Shown: positions 54,225-63,985, numbered from the stretch's first letter. The stretch is DNA of 64,000 nt from Azospirillum melinis (GCF_013340935.1 NZ_WHOS01000034.1:1-64000), one strand, 5' to 3'. Program-made: numbers and translations. Notes: generated by a model from the letters alone, not told the origin.

Positions 54225-54666
54225 CACCTGCGGCGTCTTGGTGAGACGTTCGCCGTTATGCAGCGGCCCCCAGAGCGCTTCGCCCAAGGATACCTCGGCC
54301 AAGATGACCAGCCGCTACGAACGCCGCCGCGGCCGTTTCCGCGTCACTCTCACCCAGGCGACCGGCTTGTGAGGCTGCCCCGAATCTCGGTCAGCATCGT
54401 GCAGGACAGCACGATATACGTTAAGCCGGAACAGCGAGCATTAGCGGACAATGGGTGAAGTCTGCTTTGCGCCAAAAGCGGACCGCATTGATCGACAGGT
54501 ATCACGCCCGTACGTGGTGGACATATTTATGCCACGGTGACCCGGGCGAGCCTGCGGAGGCTGGTATCGTCGATACTGACCAAATTGGTGAGATGCCGGC
54601 TCTACAGGTGCGGGGCGGCTTAACAACGCCGCATCCGCAAAACGGATTGCCTTGATTCGCCCACCA
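54225..54666. other. Non-coding stretch with a Tn3-like end
   Basis: 440 bp between the recombinase and the AraC gene (convergent). The segment 54388-54425 ends in ATATACGTTAAG, identical over 12 bp to the Tn3-type terminus at 18932-18943, but its outer half matches poorly (no G-run). No transposase lies inside it. A tail of short frames shows no domain. Confidence 0.35.
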
Positions 54667-55485
54667 TCACTTCGACGATGAGTCTTGGTGCGGTGGCGGA
54701 TATTCCCGATGGTTGGCGAAGCGGGAAGGGGTGACGCCGAAATGGCGGCGGAACATCGCGGTGAAGGCGCTCGGGCTGTCGTAACCGAGGTTGAGCGCCA
54801 CAGTGGTGACGGAGGCGCCGGTCATCAGCATCTCCGCCGCCTGGAACAGGCGGAGACGCTGGCGCCAAGCCGAAAAACTCATTCCCGTCGCGTCGGCGAA
54901 GCGGCGGGTGACGGTGCGCCGTGACAACCCGACCACGTCCGCCAGCGCATCGAGCGACCGGTCGTCCGCCGGGTCGTCGACGATCATGCGGGCGATCTGC
55001 GCCATCGCGCGGTCGGCCGGCATCGGCAGATGTTCATGCTCCAGCGGCAGTGCCGCGATTTCGTCGAGGACCACCAGCCCGAGCCGCTCCTCGCGCGTGC
55101 CGGGATCGGCGCCGTCCTGCCAATGGCTGATGCGGGCAATCCCCTCCCGCAGCAGGCTAGGGGTGGAGGCGCTGCCGAAGCGGTCCGGCAACCGGCCGCA
55201 CATCTCCGGCGCCACATAGACGTACCAGCCGGAGAAATTCCCGCACAACCGCAACGCATGTTCCTGCCCCGGCGGGATCCAGGCGGAATGGCCGCTCGGC
55301 ACCATCCAGTTGCCCTGGCGGGTGTAGATCGTCAGCAGGCCGGTGGATACGACCACGGCCTGCCCGCGGGCATGGCTGTGCCAGCGGATCGTCACCGGCT
55401 TCGTCCCGCGCTCCCGCCCGATCGCCAGCACCGTCGGCTGTTCGGGCGCATCCAGGCTGGCAAGCGAATAATTCAGCAGCCGCAT
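54667..55485 (-). CDS. AraC-family transcriptional regulator
   Basis: A 272-residue regulator. A cupin-like N-terminal sensor (TIRWHSHARGQAVVVSTGLL; GHSAWIPPGQEHALRLCG) precedes the double HTH: LDALADVVGLSRRTVTRRFA and GASVTTVALNLGYDSPSAFT, ending AMFRRHFGVTPSRF. It is divergent from the siderophore receptor operon, with a Fur-like box between, so it probably activates uptake in response to the bound siderophore. The sensing role is inferred. Confidence 0.9.
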   Translation of the reverse strand: MRLLNYSLASLDAPEQPTVLAIGRERGTKPVTIRWHSHARGQAVVVSTGLLTIYTRQGNWMVPSGHSAWIPPGQEHALRLCGNFSGWYVYVAPEMCGRLPDRFGSASTPSLLREGIARISHWQDGADPGTREERLGLVVLDEIAALPLEHEHLPMPADRAMAQIARMIVDDPADDRSLDALADVVGLSRRTVTRRFADATGMSFSAWRQRLRLFQAAEMLMTGASVTTVALNLGYDSPSAFTAMFRRHFGVTPSRFANHREYPPPHQDSSSK

Positions 55486-55530
55486 GGCCTCGTCTCGATA
55501 GTTCCTGTCCCGCCCGCAGGAGCGGAATGC

Positions 55531-55556
55531 AATGAGGAATGATACTCATTCTCATT
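55531..55556. promoter_or_regulatory. Fur-like box
   Basis: AATGAGGAATGATACTCATT followed by CTCATT contains GAATGA-TAC-TCATTC, a 6-bp inverted repeat resembling the Fur/IHF-like GATAATGATAATCATTATC consensus (GATA and TCATT blocks). It lies 46-78 bp from both divergent starts. Confidence 0.6.
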
Positions 55557-55608
55557 AGGGGCCGGTAGATGCTTCCGGCGCACAGCAGGACAAACGACAG
55601 AGGATGCG

Positions 55609-57831
55609 ATGGGGCAGACGGTGCGGATCCGGGCGGCGGAGAGCCGGAGGAAGAAGAAGAGCCGGCGCAATGCCGCGATTCCGGCGATGCTGGCGGCGGC
55701 GGCGACCGTCTGGACGCCGGTTTGGGCACAGGATGCGGCCGGGCAGCAAGGGGTTGGGCAGCAGGCGGTTGGACCGCAGGGCGGCGCGACGCTCAGCCTG
55801 CCTGCGGTGTCGGTGACGGCGAGCCCCGGCAACCCGGCGCTGGCGGCCGACGGCTACGTCGCTCCCGCCGCGGTGGGCGCCACCAAGACCGGCACCGCCC
55901 TGCTGGAAACCCCGCAGACCGTCACCGTCATCACCCGGGAGGAGCTGGACGCCCGCCGGCCGCAGACCGTCCGGTCGGTCCTGCGCTACGCCCCCGGCGT
56001 GCAGATCAGCGAGGACGCCGACAACCGGCTGGACAGCCTGTCGGCGCGCGGCTTCGCACTCGACCAGTATCTGAACGGGCTGAAGCAGCTCTCCGGCACC
56101 TGGGCGGTGCCGAAGACCGAGCCCTACCTGCTGGAACGGGCGGAGGTGCTGACCGGCCCCTCCTCCGTCCTCTACGGGCAGGCGTCGCCCGGCGGCATCC
56201 TCAACATGGTCGCCAAACGGCCGACCGCCGAGCCGCTGCATCAGGTGGAGGTCCAGACCGGCACCGGCGCCATGATGCAGGGCGCCTTCGACCTCGGCGG
56301 GCCGCTCGACAAGGAGGGCCGCGTCCTCTACCGGCTGACCGGCATCGGTCGGTCCGTCGAAACCCAGACCGACCACACCAAGGAACAGCGCATCGCAATC
56401 GCCCCGTCGGTGACCTGGAAGCCGGACGACGACACCAGCCTGACCCTGCTGGCCGGCTACCTGCACGACCCGAAGGGCGGCATCTGGAACCTGCTGCCTT
56501 ATTCCGGCACGCTGCAGCCGAACCGCTACGGCAAGATCTCGCCCAGCTTCTACACCGGCGACACCGGCTTCGAGAGCTTCAAGCGCGACCAGACTCAGAT
56601 CGGCTATGAGTTCGAGCACCGCTTCGACAAGGCACTGACGGTCCGGCAGAACGCCCGCTACACCCACATCGACGTCGATTACGCCTCGGTCCAGGGCTTG
56701 AACCTCCGGGCCGACCAGCGGACTCTGAACCGGCAGACCTACACCGCCGACGAGCGGCTCGACACCTTCGCCATCGACAACCAGGCGGAGCTGAAGCTGG
56801 AGACCGGGCCGCTGTCGCACACTCTGCTTGCCGGCCTCGACTACCAGCGCATCGGCTGGGACAATTTCACCCGCTTCGGCACGGCGCCGACGCTGGACAT
56901 CCTGACGCCGAACTACAATCAGGTCATCACGCTGCCCGGCGTCTTCCAGAACGCCTATCAGACTCAGAGCCAGGTCGGCGCCTATCTCCAGGACCAGATC
57001 CGGCTGGGCGGCTGGTCGCTGCTGCTTGCCGGGCGCGAGGATTGGGCGACGACCGACAGCGAGAACCGCCTGACCAACCGGCGGACCAGCCAGTTCGACC
57101 GCGCCTTCACCGGCCGGATCGGGCTGACCTACCTGTTCGACAACGGTCTGGCACCCTATGCCAGCTACGCGACCTCCTTCCAGCCGGTCGCCGGCACCAA
57201 CCGCCAGGGCGCCGCCTTCGAACCGACCAAGGGCAAGCAGGTCGAGGTCGGGGTGAAGTTCCAACCCAAGGGCCTCAACAGCTTCGTCACCGCCTCGGCC
57301 TTCGATCTGCGCCAGACCAACGTCACCACGCCCGATCCGGTCAACGCCAACTTCGGCGTCCAGACCGGCGAGGTCCGCTCGCGCGGCGTCGAGCTGAGCG
57401 GCGTCGCCAGCCTGACCGACGGCTTGAGCGTCCGCGCCTCCTACACCTATCTCGACAACGAGATCACCAAGGACAACGCCGGCAACGCCGGCCACCGGCT
57501 GAACAACGTGCCGGCGCACATCGCCTCGCTGTGGGCCGACTACACGATCCAGGAGCAGGCGCTGAAGGGGTTGGGCTTCGGCGGCGGCGGCCGTTACGTC
57601 GGGTCGACCTACGCCACCAACGCCAACACGGTGAAGATCCCGGACTACGCGGTGTTCGACGCGGCGGTCCACTACGACCTGGGGCAGGCGGTGCCATCCT
57701 TGCAGGGGACGCAACTGTCGGTCAATGCCTCGAACATCTTCGACAAGGAGTATGTGTCGGTCTGCTCGGCCGTCGGCTGCCGCTGGGGACTGGGCCGCAC
57801 GGTCTATGCCAGCGTCCGCTACTCCTGGTGA
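55609..57831 (+). CDS. TonB-dependent siderophore receptor
   Basis: A 740-residue receptor. A long cationic start (RAAESRRKKKSRRNAAIPAM) precedes the signal helix and ...WAQD cleavage region. The TonB-box region is LSLPAVSVTA. Plug marks: ETPQTVTVITREELDARRPQ, SARGFALDQYLNGLKQLSGT, LERAEVLTGPSSVLYGQASP, GGILNMVAKRPT. The barrel ends WGLGRTVYASVRYSW with a terminal aromatic residue. It belongs to the ferrichrome/hydroxamate-type receptor group by plug wording. It heads an operon with FhuD-, FhuB-, exporter and FhuC-type genes. Confidence 0.94.
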   Translation: MGQTVRIRAAESRRKKKSRRNAAIPAMLAAAATVWTPVWAQDAAGQQGVGQQAVGPQGGATLSLPAVSVTASPGNPALAADGYVAPAAVGATKTGTALLETPQTVTVITREELDARRPQTVRSVLRYAPGVQISEDADNRLDSLSARGFALDQYLNGLKQLSGTWAVPKTEPYLLERAEVLTGPSSVLYGQASPGGILNMVAKRPTAEPLHQVEVQTGTGAMMQGAFDLGGPLDKEGRVLYRLTGIGRSVETQTDHTKEQRIAIAPSVTWKPDDDTSLTLLAGYLHDPKGGIWNLLPYSGTLQPNRYGKISPSFYTGDTGFESFKRDQTQIGYEFEHRFDKALTVRQNARYTHIDVDYASVQGLNLRADQRTLNRQTYTADERLDTFAIDNQAELKLETGPLSHTLLAGLDYQRIGWDNFTRFGTAPTLDILTPNYNQVITLPGVFQNAYQTQSQVGAYLQDQIRLGGWSLLLAGREDWATTDSENRLTNRRTSQFDRAFTGRIGLTYLFDNGLAPYASYATSFQPVAGTNRQGAAFEPTKGKQVEVGVKFQPKGLNSFVTASAFDLRQTNVTTPDPVNANFGVQTGEVRSRGVELSGVASLTDGLSVRASYTYLDNEITKDNAGNAGHRLNNVPAHIASLWADYTIQEQALKGLGFGGGGRYVGSTYATNANTVKIPDYAVFDAAVHYDLGQAVPSLQGTQLSVNASNIFDKEYVSVCSAVGCRWGLGRTVYASVRYSW

Positions 57832-57836
57832 CATCC

Positions 57837-58745
57837 ATGGTCGATAGGGCTTTCCCCCTGTCGCGGCGCAGCCTTCTGGGCGGCGCCGTCGCCTTTGGCC
57901 TGGGCGGGCTGGCCGCCTTGAAGACGGCGACGGCGGCTCCCCCGCGGCGGGTCGCCGTGCTCGACTGGGGGCTGGCGGCCTGCTGCGTCGCGCTGGGCTG
58001 CGTCCCGGTCGGCGTGCCGGCGCCGTCCTGGGGCACACGCTACGCCGGCGCCCCGGCGCTGCCGGCCGGGGTGGTCGATGTGGGCCTGCTGTTCACGCCG
58101 AACTTCGAGCTGCTTCAGGCGCTGGAGCCGGACGCGATCCTGATCACGCCGGGGCTGGAGGCGATGCGTGGCCCGCTGGAGCGGGTGGCGCCGGTTGTCA
58201 CCGTGACGCTCGACCGGCCGGGGGCCGGCGTGCTGGAGCGGGCGGGATCGGAGACGCGGCGGCTGGCCGCCCTTCTCGGGCTGGAGGCGGCGGCCGAGAC
58301 GCTGGCCGCCCGCGCCGAGGCGGCGCTGGAAGAGGCCGCGGCCACGCTGGCGCCGCTGGCCGACCGGCCAGTCTGGCTCGTCAATATCCTCGACCAGCGC
58401 CACGTCAACGTCTTCGGTTCATCGAGCCTGCACCATGCGGTGCTGGGCCGGCTCGGGCTGCGCAACGCCTGGAATGGGGAATCGTCGATGGGCGAGTTCG
58501 TCCCGGTCGGGTTGGAGCGGCTGGCCGGAGTGCCCGACGCGCGGCTGGTCAATGTGGCGCTCGGCGGCTTTGGCCGGTTGACGGCCATGGCGGCGAATCC
58601 CTTCTGGCAGGCGATGTCTTTCGCGCGCGACGGGCGGACGTACGAGATCGGCTCCGTCCTCGGCTCGGCCGGTCTGCCGGCGGTGGAGCGGCTGGCCCGG
58701 CTGCTGACGGCGGCGCTGTCGCCGGTGGAGGCGGTCCGTGGCTGA
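57837..58745 (+). CDS. fhuD: FhuD-type siderophore-binding protein
   Basis: A 302-residue periplasmic binding protein starting 5 nt after the receptor stop. It begins with a twin-arginine-like signal (PLSRRSLLGGAVAFGLGGLA). The body shows VAVLDWGLAACCVALGCVPV, LLQALEPDAILITPGLEAMR, RPVWLVNILDQRHVNVFGSS and RLARLLTAALSP, matching the FhuD/FecB fold. It hands ferri-siderophore to the FhuB-type permease, whose start overlaps its stop by 8 nt. Confidence 0.88.
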   Translation: MVDRAFPLSRRSLLGGAVAFGLGGLAALKTATAAPPRRVAVLDWGLAACCVALGCVPVGVPAPSWGTRYAGAPALPAGVVDVGLLFTPNFELLQALEPDAILITPGLEAMRGPLERVAPVVTVTLDRPGAGVLERAGSETRRLAALLGLEAAAETLAARAEAALEEAAATLAPLADRPVWLVNILDQRHVNVFGSSSLHHAVLGRLGLRNAWNGESSMGEFVPVGLERLAGVPDARLVNVALGGFGRLTAMAANPFWQAMSFARDGRTYEIGSVLGSAGLPAVERLARLLTAALSPVEAVRG

Positions 58746-60744
58746 CAATCGTTACCGTTGCGGGGGGCTGGTCGGTCTTCTGGCGCTGCTTGCCGCCGGG
58801 CTGACGGCGGTGGCGGCGCATCCCTATTTGCCGGGCTCGCCGGGCGACGTCGAAACCTGGCGCTGGCTGCTGGCGGGCGACAGCGGCGACGTGCGGCGGC
58901 TGATCCTGACCGACAGCCTGCTGCCGCGCCTGTGCGCCAGCCTGCTGTGCGGCGGCGCCCTGGCACTGGCCGGGGTGCTGTTCCAGCAGGTTCTGCGCAA
59001 CCCCCTGGCCGAACCCTCGACCCTGGGCGTCGCCGGCGGCGCGCAACTGGCATTGATGGCGACGGCGATGCTGGCCCCCGGTCTGGGCGTCGGCTCCGGC
59101 GGCATGCCACGCGGTCTGGTTGCGTTGGCCGGCGGAGCCGGAGCGGCGGCGCTGGTGGTCGGGCTGGCGTGGCGGGCGGCGCTGGCGCCGGCCGTCGTCA
59201 TCCTCGCCGGGTTGGCCGTCGGTCTGACCTGCAGCGCGCTGGCCAGCGGCCTGATGCTGTTCAACGGCGCCGGGTTCCAGGCCCTGTTCCTGTGGGCGAG
59301 CGGATCGCTGAGCCAGAACGGCTGGGCGATCCCGCAGGCGCTGGCCCCGCAGCTGGCGGCCGGGGCCGCCCTCACCCTGCTGCTGGCGCGGCCGCTCGCC
59401 CTGCTCGATCTGGGGGCGGAGGGCGCCGTCGGCCTCGGTGTTCCGGTACGGGTCCTGCGGCTGGCGGCGCTGGCGCTGGCGGTGGCGCTGAGCGCGGCGG
59501 TGGTCAGCGCCGCCGGCGTGATCGGCTTCGTCGGGCTGGCTGCCCCGGCGATGGCGCGGCTGGCCGGCGCCCGCAGCCTGGACGCCCGGCTGGCCTGGGC
59601 ACCGCCGCTGGGTGCCGCGCTGCTGTGGCTGGCTGACGCGGCGGCGCAAACGGTCCCGCAACTGGCTGGCGGCGGCCGCGAGCTGCCGACCGGAACGCTG
59701 ACCGCGCTGCTCGGTGCACCGCTGCTGTTGTGGCTGCTGACCAGGCCCGGTGGCCAGGGCCGCGGCCTGCCGGTCACAGCCGAGGCGCCGTCGCACCGGC
59801 TGGCGCGGCCCATCCCCTGGCTGGCAGCCGGGCTGCTGGTCCTGGCGCTCGCCGTTTGGCTGGCGCTGACGGTGGGGCAAGGGGTCGGCGGCTGGCGCTT
59901 GAGCGGCTGGACGGAGCTGCAGCCGCTGCTGTACTGGCGGGCGCCGCGCATGGCGGCGGCGATGGCCGCCGGGGCGATGCTGGGGGCGGCCGGGGTGCTG
60001 CTGCAACGGCTGACCGGCAACCCGATGGCCGGGCCGGAGGTGTTGGGCATCAGCACCGGCGCCGCCTTCGGCGTCATCCTGCTCCACCTCGCGGTTCCCG
60101 CTTTTCCGGTCGAGGCGCAGGTGGCCGCCGCCGGGGCCGGCGCGCTGGCGACGCTGGGTGCGGTGCTGCTGCTCGGCCGTCGGCACGGCCACGCGCCCGA
60201 ACGGTTGCTGCTGACCGGCGTGGCGCTGACCACCGTCTTCGGCGCGGTGGTGGCGCTGCTGCTGTCGAGCGGCGACCCGCGCGCCTTTATCCTGTTCCGC
60301 TGGCTGACCGGCTCGACCTATCTGGTGACGCCGGCCATCGCCATGGCCGCCTGGGCCGCTGCCCTGCCGCTGCTTGCCCTGCCGCTGCTCTGCGCCCGCT
60401 GGCTGGAGATCCTGCCGCTCGGCGAGGCGGCGGCGCGCTCTCTCGGCCTGCGGCTGCCGCTGGCGCGCGGGCTGGTTCTGCTGCTGGTCGCGGCGCTGAC
60501 CACGGCGGCAACGCTGGTGGTCGGGCCGCTCAGCTTCGTCGGGCTGATGGCGCCGCACGCGGCCCGGCTGTTCGGGTTGCAGCGGGCGGTGCCGCAGCTG
60601 GCCGGGGCGGCGCTGGCCGGCGCCCTGGTCATGGTCGTGGCCGACTGGCTCGGCCGTGTCCTGCTGTTCCCCTCCCAGATGCCGGCCGGCCTGCTGGCGA
60701 CCCTGCTGGGTGCTCCCTACCTTCTCTGGCTGTTGCGGCGATGA
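58738..60744 (+). CDS. fhuB: FhuB-type fused siderophore permease
   Basis: A 668-residue permease from GTG 58738. Two FecCD modules lie head to tail: first half with FQQVLRNPLAEPSTLGVAGG and AAGVIGFVGLAAPAMARLAG; second half with GVLLQRLTGNPMAGPEVLGI and VVGPLSFVGLMAPHAARLFG. About 20 membrane segments. The double-length layout is typical of FhuB and not of BtuC/FepD. The stop overlaps the next start (ATGA). Confidence 0.92.
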   Translation: MADNRYRCGGLVGLLALLAAGLTAVAAHPYLPGSPGDVETWRWLLAGDSGDVRRLILTDSLLPRLCASLLCGGALALAGVLFQQVLRNPLAEPSTLGVAGGAQLALMATAMLAPGLGVGSGGMPRGLVALAGGAGAAALVVGLAWRAALAPAVVILAGLAVGLTCSALASGLMLFNGAGFQALFLWASGSLSQNGWAIPQALAPQLAAGAALTLLLARPLALLDLGAEGAVGLGVPVRVLRLAALALAVALSAAVVSAAGVIGFVGLAAPAMARLAGARSLDARLAWAPPLGAALLWLADAAAQTVPQLAGGGRELPTGTLTALLGAPLLLWLLTRPGGQGRGLPVTAEAPSHRLARPIPWLAAGLLVLALAVWLALTVGQGVGGWRLSGWTELQPLLYWRAPRMAAAMAAGAMLGAAGVLLQRLTGNPMAGPEVLGISTGAAFGVILLHLAVPAFPVEAQVAAAGAGALATLGAVLLLGRRHGHAPERLLLTGVALTTVFGAVVALLLSSGDPRAFILFRWLTGSTYLVTPAIAMAAWAAALPLLALPLLCARWLEILPLGEAAARSLGLRLPLARGLVLLLVAALTTAATLVVGPLSFVGLMAPHAARLFGLQRAVPQLAGAALAGALVMVVADWLGRVLLFPSQMPAGLLATLLGAPYLLWLLRR

Positions 60745-62444
60745 ACGATTCCAAGCAAGATCCCAACCAGGACCGTTTCGCTCTGCTCTGCGCGGCGCTG
60801 GGCCTGCTGCGTCCCTTCTGGCCGACGGCCCTGGCCGCGACCCTGCTGGGGGTGGCCGGCGGCCTCGCCACCGCGGCGCTGCTGGCGCAGGTCAACCGCG
60901 GCCTCCAGGAGCCCGGCGGGGTCGGCGCCGGCTTCTTCCTGGCCTTCGCCGGCCTGTGCGGGCTGAGCGTGCTGGGTAAGGCGGCAGCCGGCGTCGGGAA
61001 CAGCCTGACCGGCCAGAAGGTGATCGCGGCGCTGCGCAAGGACATCGCCGCCCGCATCCTGCGCGCGCCGGTCGCCGCCATCGAGCGGCAGCGGATTCAC
61101 CGGCTGGTCGCCTCGCTGGTCAACGACGTTGAGGCGGTGAGCGTCTTCACCTTCAACGTCTCCGGCTACGCCGTGGCGCTGGCGGTGACGCTCGGCTGTT
61201 TCGGCTATCTGCTGGCGCTGTCGCCCGCGCTGCTGCTGCTGGTTCTGCTGGCGGTGGCGACCGGGGTGCTGGTCACCCACCACGCCCGCCGCGCCTGGAT
61301 GGAGGATTACGCCGACGTCCGCGATGCCCAGGACGACCTTCAGAAGCAGTACCGGGCCATCACCGAGGGCGCCAAGGAGCTGCGCGTCGACCGGCCGCGC
61401 CGCCGCCGGGTGTTCGGGGTCCTGCTGGGCGGCGCGGTCGACCGCATCGCCCGCCGCAAGAGCCATGCCATGCGCCTGTTCTGGACGGCGGACGCCGTCG
61501 GCTCGGGCCTGTTCTTCCTGGTCATCGGCGTCGCGCTGCTGCTGCGCGAGCGGCTGGCGCTGGAACCGGCGGCGGTCAGCGGCTTCGCCATCGTGCTGCT
61601 CTACGTCAAGGGGCCGATCGACCAGCTCGTCGGCGCGCTGCCGGCGCTGGGACAGGCGCAGGTCGCCTTCCGGCGGGTCGCCCGGCTTGCCGCCGACTTC
61701 GACGGACGCGAGCCGGTGGCGCTGGAGGAGCCGGGCGGGCCGACGCCGGAGCTGCGCCACGCCATCGCGCTCGACGGCGTGCGCTACGCCTACCCGGCCG
61801 GAGAGGATGGCCGGCCGGGCTTCACGGTCGGGCCCATCGACCTGGAGATCCGGCGCGGCGAGATCCTGTTCATCGTCGGCGACAACGGGTCGGGCAAGAC
61901 GACGCTGATCAAGCTTCTGCTCGGCCTCTACGCGCCGCAGGCAGGCGCCATCCGGCTCGACGGGCGGCCGGTCGCCGAGGCGGCCCGCGACGATTACCGC
62001 CAGCTTTTCGCCACCGTCTTCACCGACTATTACCTGTTCGACGAGGTCGGCACGCCTGGCGCCGGCCTGCCGTCGGAGGCGGAGCGCTACCTGGAACGGC
62101 TGGACATCGCACACAAGGTCTCGCTGCGCGACGGCGTCTTCTCCACCACCGACCTGTCGACCGGCCAGCGCAAGCGGCTTGCTCTGCTGAACGCCTGGGC
62201 TGCCGGGCGGCCGGTGATCGTCTTCGACGAATGGGCTGCCGACCAGGATCCGGGCTTCCGCCACCTCTTCTACACCGAGCTGCTGCCCGACCTGCGCCGC
62301 CAGGGCCGGGCGCTGGTGGTGATCTCGCACGACGACCGCTATTTCGGCGTTGCCGACCGTGTGGTCCACATGGCCGACGGGCGCATCGCGCTTGTGTCCG
62401 CGCCAGCGGTTCCGGAAGACATCGCAGGGAATGCCGGACGATGA
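60741..62444 (+). CDS. PvdE/SyrD-type ABC exporter (cyclic-peptide/siderophore export)
   Basis: A 567-residue half transporter with an N-terminal membrane domain of six helices (PFWPTALAATLLGVAGGLAT; GYAVALAVTLGCFGYLLALS; GSGLFFLVIGVALLLRERLA) and a C-terminal ATPase. Walker A GDNGSGKTTLIKLLLGLY, signature DLSTGQRKRLALLNAWA (degenerate LSxGQ), Walker B VIVFDEWAADQDPGFRHLFY and switch His VISHDDRYF. The FDEWAADQDP stretch and LSTGQ are those of the PvdE/SyrD cyclic peptide exporter group. It is an exporter-type protein inside an importer operon, overlapping both neighbours by ATGA. Confidence 0.9.
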   Translation: MNDSKQDPNQDRFALLCAALGLLRPFWPTALAATLLGVAGGLATAALLAQVNRGLQEPGGVGAGFFLAFAGLCGLSVLGKAAAGVGNSLTGQKVIAALRKDIAARILRAPVAAIERQRIHRLVASLVNDVEAVSVFTFNVSGYAVALAVTLGCFGYLLALSPALLLLVLLAVATGVLVTHHARRAWMEDYADVRDAQDDLQKQYRAITEGAKELRVDRPRRRRVFGVLLGGAVDRIARRKSHAMRLFWTADAVGSGLFFLVIGVALLLRERLALEPAAVSGFAIVLLYVKGPIDQLVGALPALGQAQVAFRRVARLAADFDGREPVALEEPGGPTPELRHAIALDGVRYAYPAGEDGRPGFTVGPIDLEIRRGEILFIVGDNGSGKTTLIKLLLGLYAPQAGAIRLDGRPVAEAARDDYRQLFATVFTDYYLFDEVGTPGAGLPSEAERYLERLDIAHKVSLRDGVFSTTDLSTGQRKRLALLNAWAAGRPVIVFDEWAADQDPGFRHLFYTELLPDLRRQGRALVVISHDDRYFGVADRVVHMADGRIALVSAPAVPEDIAGNAGR

Positions 62445-63241
62445 GCGCCGCCTTTTTCGAACTGGAGGCCGTGGTCGCCTCGGTACCCGGCCGCACGTTG
62501 CTGCACCCGCTGACTCTTGCACTGGCCCCCGGCCGGGTCGTCGGGCTGATCGGGCACAACGGGTCGGGCAAATCGACCCTGTTGAAGCTGATGGCGCGCC
62601 AGCTCATCCCCTCGGCCGGGACGATCCGCTTCGAGGGCCACCCGCTCGCCGCCTGGAAGGCGCGTGCCTTTGCCCGACGCCTCGCTTATCTGCCACAGCA
62701 GACGCCCGCCGCCCCTGGCCTGCTGGTGCGGGAACTGGTGGCGCTCGGCCGATATCCCTGGCACGGGATGCTCGGCCGTTTCGGGCCCGGCGACCGGGAG
62801 GCGGTGGAGGACGCGATGGCTCAGACCGGCGTAGCGGACTTTGCCGGCCAGCAGGTCGACATGCTGTCGGGCGGGGAGCGCCAGCGGGTCTGGCTCGCAA
62901 TGCTGCTGGCCCAGCGGCCGGGCGCCCTGCTGCTGGACGAGCCGACCTCCGCCCTCGACATCGCCCACCAGGTGGAGGTGCTGACCCTGATCCGCCGTCT
63001 CAGCCGTGTGCACGGTCTCGGCGTCGTCATTGTCCTGCACGACGTGAATATGGCCGCCAGTGTCTGCGACGAGTTGCTGGCCCTGCATAGCGGCCGGCTG
63101 ATCGCCCGCGGCGCTCCCGACGAGGTGATGACCCCTGCAACCCTGGAGCGTATCTACGGCCTGCCCTTCGGGGTGATGCCGCATCCGGTCTCGGGCCGCC
63201 CGCTCGGCTACGTCGCACAGCCTGTTCCGGGCGTGGAATGA
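62441..63241 (+). CDS. fhuC: FhuC-type siderophore importer ATPase
   Basis: A 266-residue ATPase, start overlapping the previous stop (ATGA). Walker A GHNGSGKSTLLKLMARQL, Q-loop LAYLPQQTPAAPGL, signature LSGGERQRVWLAMLLAQRPG, Walker B LLLDEPTSALDIAHQ, switch VIVLHDVNMAASVCDE. It powers the FhuB-type permease and closes the operon. Confidence 0.93.
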   Translation: MSAAFFELEAVVASVPGRTLLHPLTLALAPGRVVGLIGHNGSGKSTLLKLMARQLIPSAGTIRFEGHPLAAWKARAFARRLAYLPQQTPAAPGLLVRELVALGRYPWHGMLGRFGPGDREAVEDAMAQTGVADFAGQQVDMLSGGERQRVWLAMLLAQRPGALLLDEPTSALDIAHQVEVLTLIRRLSRVHGLGVVIVLHDVNMAASVCDELLALHSGRLIARGAPDEVMTPATLERIYGLPFGVMPHPVSGRPLGYVAQPVPGVE

Positions 63242-63700
63242 TGGAAAGGACTTTTGGCTGCTTTGGTGCTGGCTGTGCAGAAGGGGATTTGAGATCTGAG
63301 GCTGCGGCCCGCGGCAACCAGGGCACTGCTTGGCTTTTCCTGTCTCGATGCGGCCACCCGGATCAGCGACGCCGCCGTCCGCTTCGGGTCAGATTCGGAC
63401 GTTCGAGACTGCCTCCAAAGCGAGAACTGAACCGGCGGTGCTCCGCGTCAAGGCGGGCGCGGACGCGCCCCCGCCCTGCGGGCGGCTTCGGCCTTGCCCC
63501 GTCCGCGCCGCCGGTTCCCTGTGTTCGGCATCGGTGGGCGGCGAGCGCCGACCGTCAGCCTCTTACGCGGGCTTCGCTTCCCAGTTGGCTCCGTTCGCGA
63601 GCATGGGTTTGTCGACAACCAGCTCGACGGGATGGCCCGTCGTGAGCACTAGAGACACGTCGTTGCGCCACCCCCGCCCTGCCTTGCTCTTACGGGAAGG
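63242..63700. other. Stretch without a convincing gene
   Basis: About 460 GC-rich bp between fhuC and the IS3-type relic. Frames are open in several phases, as expected for this base composition, but none shows a domain. No U-tailed terminator was seen after the operon. Confidence 0.4.
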
Positions 63701-63979
63701 TTACGCCGCCCTGACCCGCGACACGAAGGCGGCCACCTCGTTCTGCAGAAGGCCAGCTTCAGGCCGCCGAACTCGGCGCGCCAGCGGTAGTAGGTCTGCT
63801 CCGAGATGGCGTGCTCGCGGCAGGTCTCCGCGACCGTGCGCCCTTGCGCTACCGCCACCTCGATGGCGCGCAGCATGCTGATGATCTGCTCGGGGGTATG
63901 CCGCTTTCGACGGGCCATTCCTTCCTCCTGATTTGCCCATCCCTCAAATAGGGGCTGGAGCGGGTTCAGGGGGGCAGGT
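63701..63979 (-). pseudogene. IS3-family element: truncated orfA and terminal repeat
   Basis: From ATG 63918 the frame reads RRKRHTPEQIISMLRAIEVA, GRTVAETCREHAISEQTYYR and WRAEFGGLKL, the HTH orfA of IS3-type elements. Homology ends near 63760, so orfA is cut before its leucine zipper and orfB is absent. The element end TGACCTGCCCCCCTGAACCC (minus strand, outermost base at 63979) is the usual IS3-type terminus. Confidence 0.75.
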
Positions 63980-63985
63980 CACGCC

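Noticed and set aside
59730-60740. Plus-strand frame upstream of the exporter that could extend it by over 300 residues.
   Set aside because: It lies inside the FhuB permease in another phase and is Arg/Gly/Ala-rich; the ATGA overlap at 60741 gives the natural exporter start.
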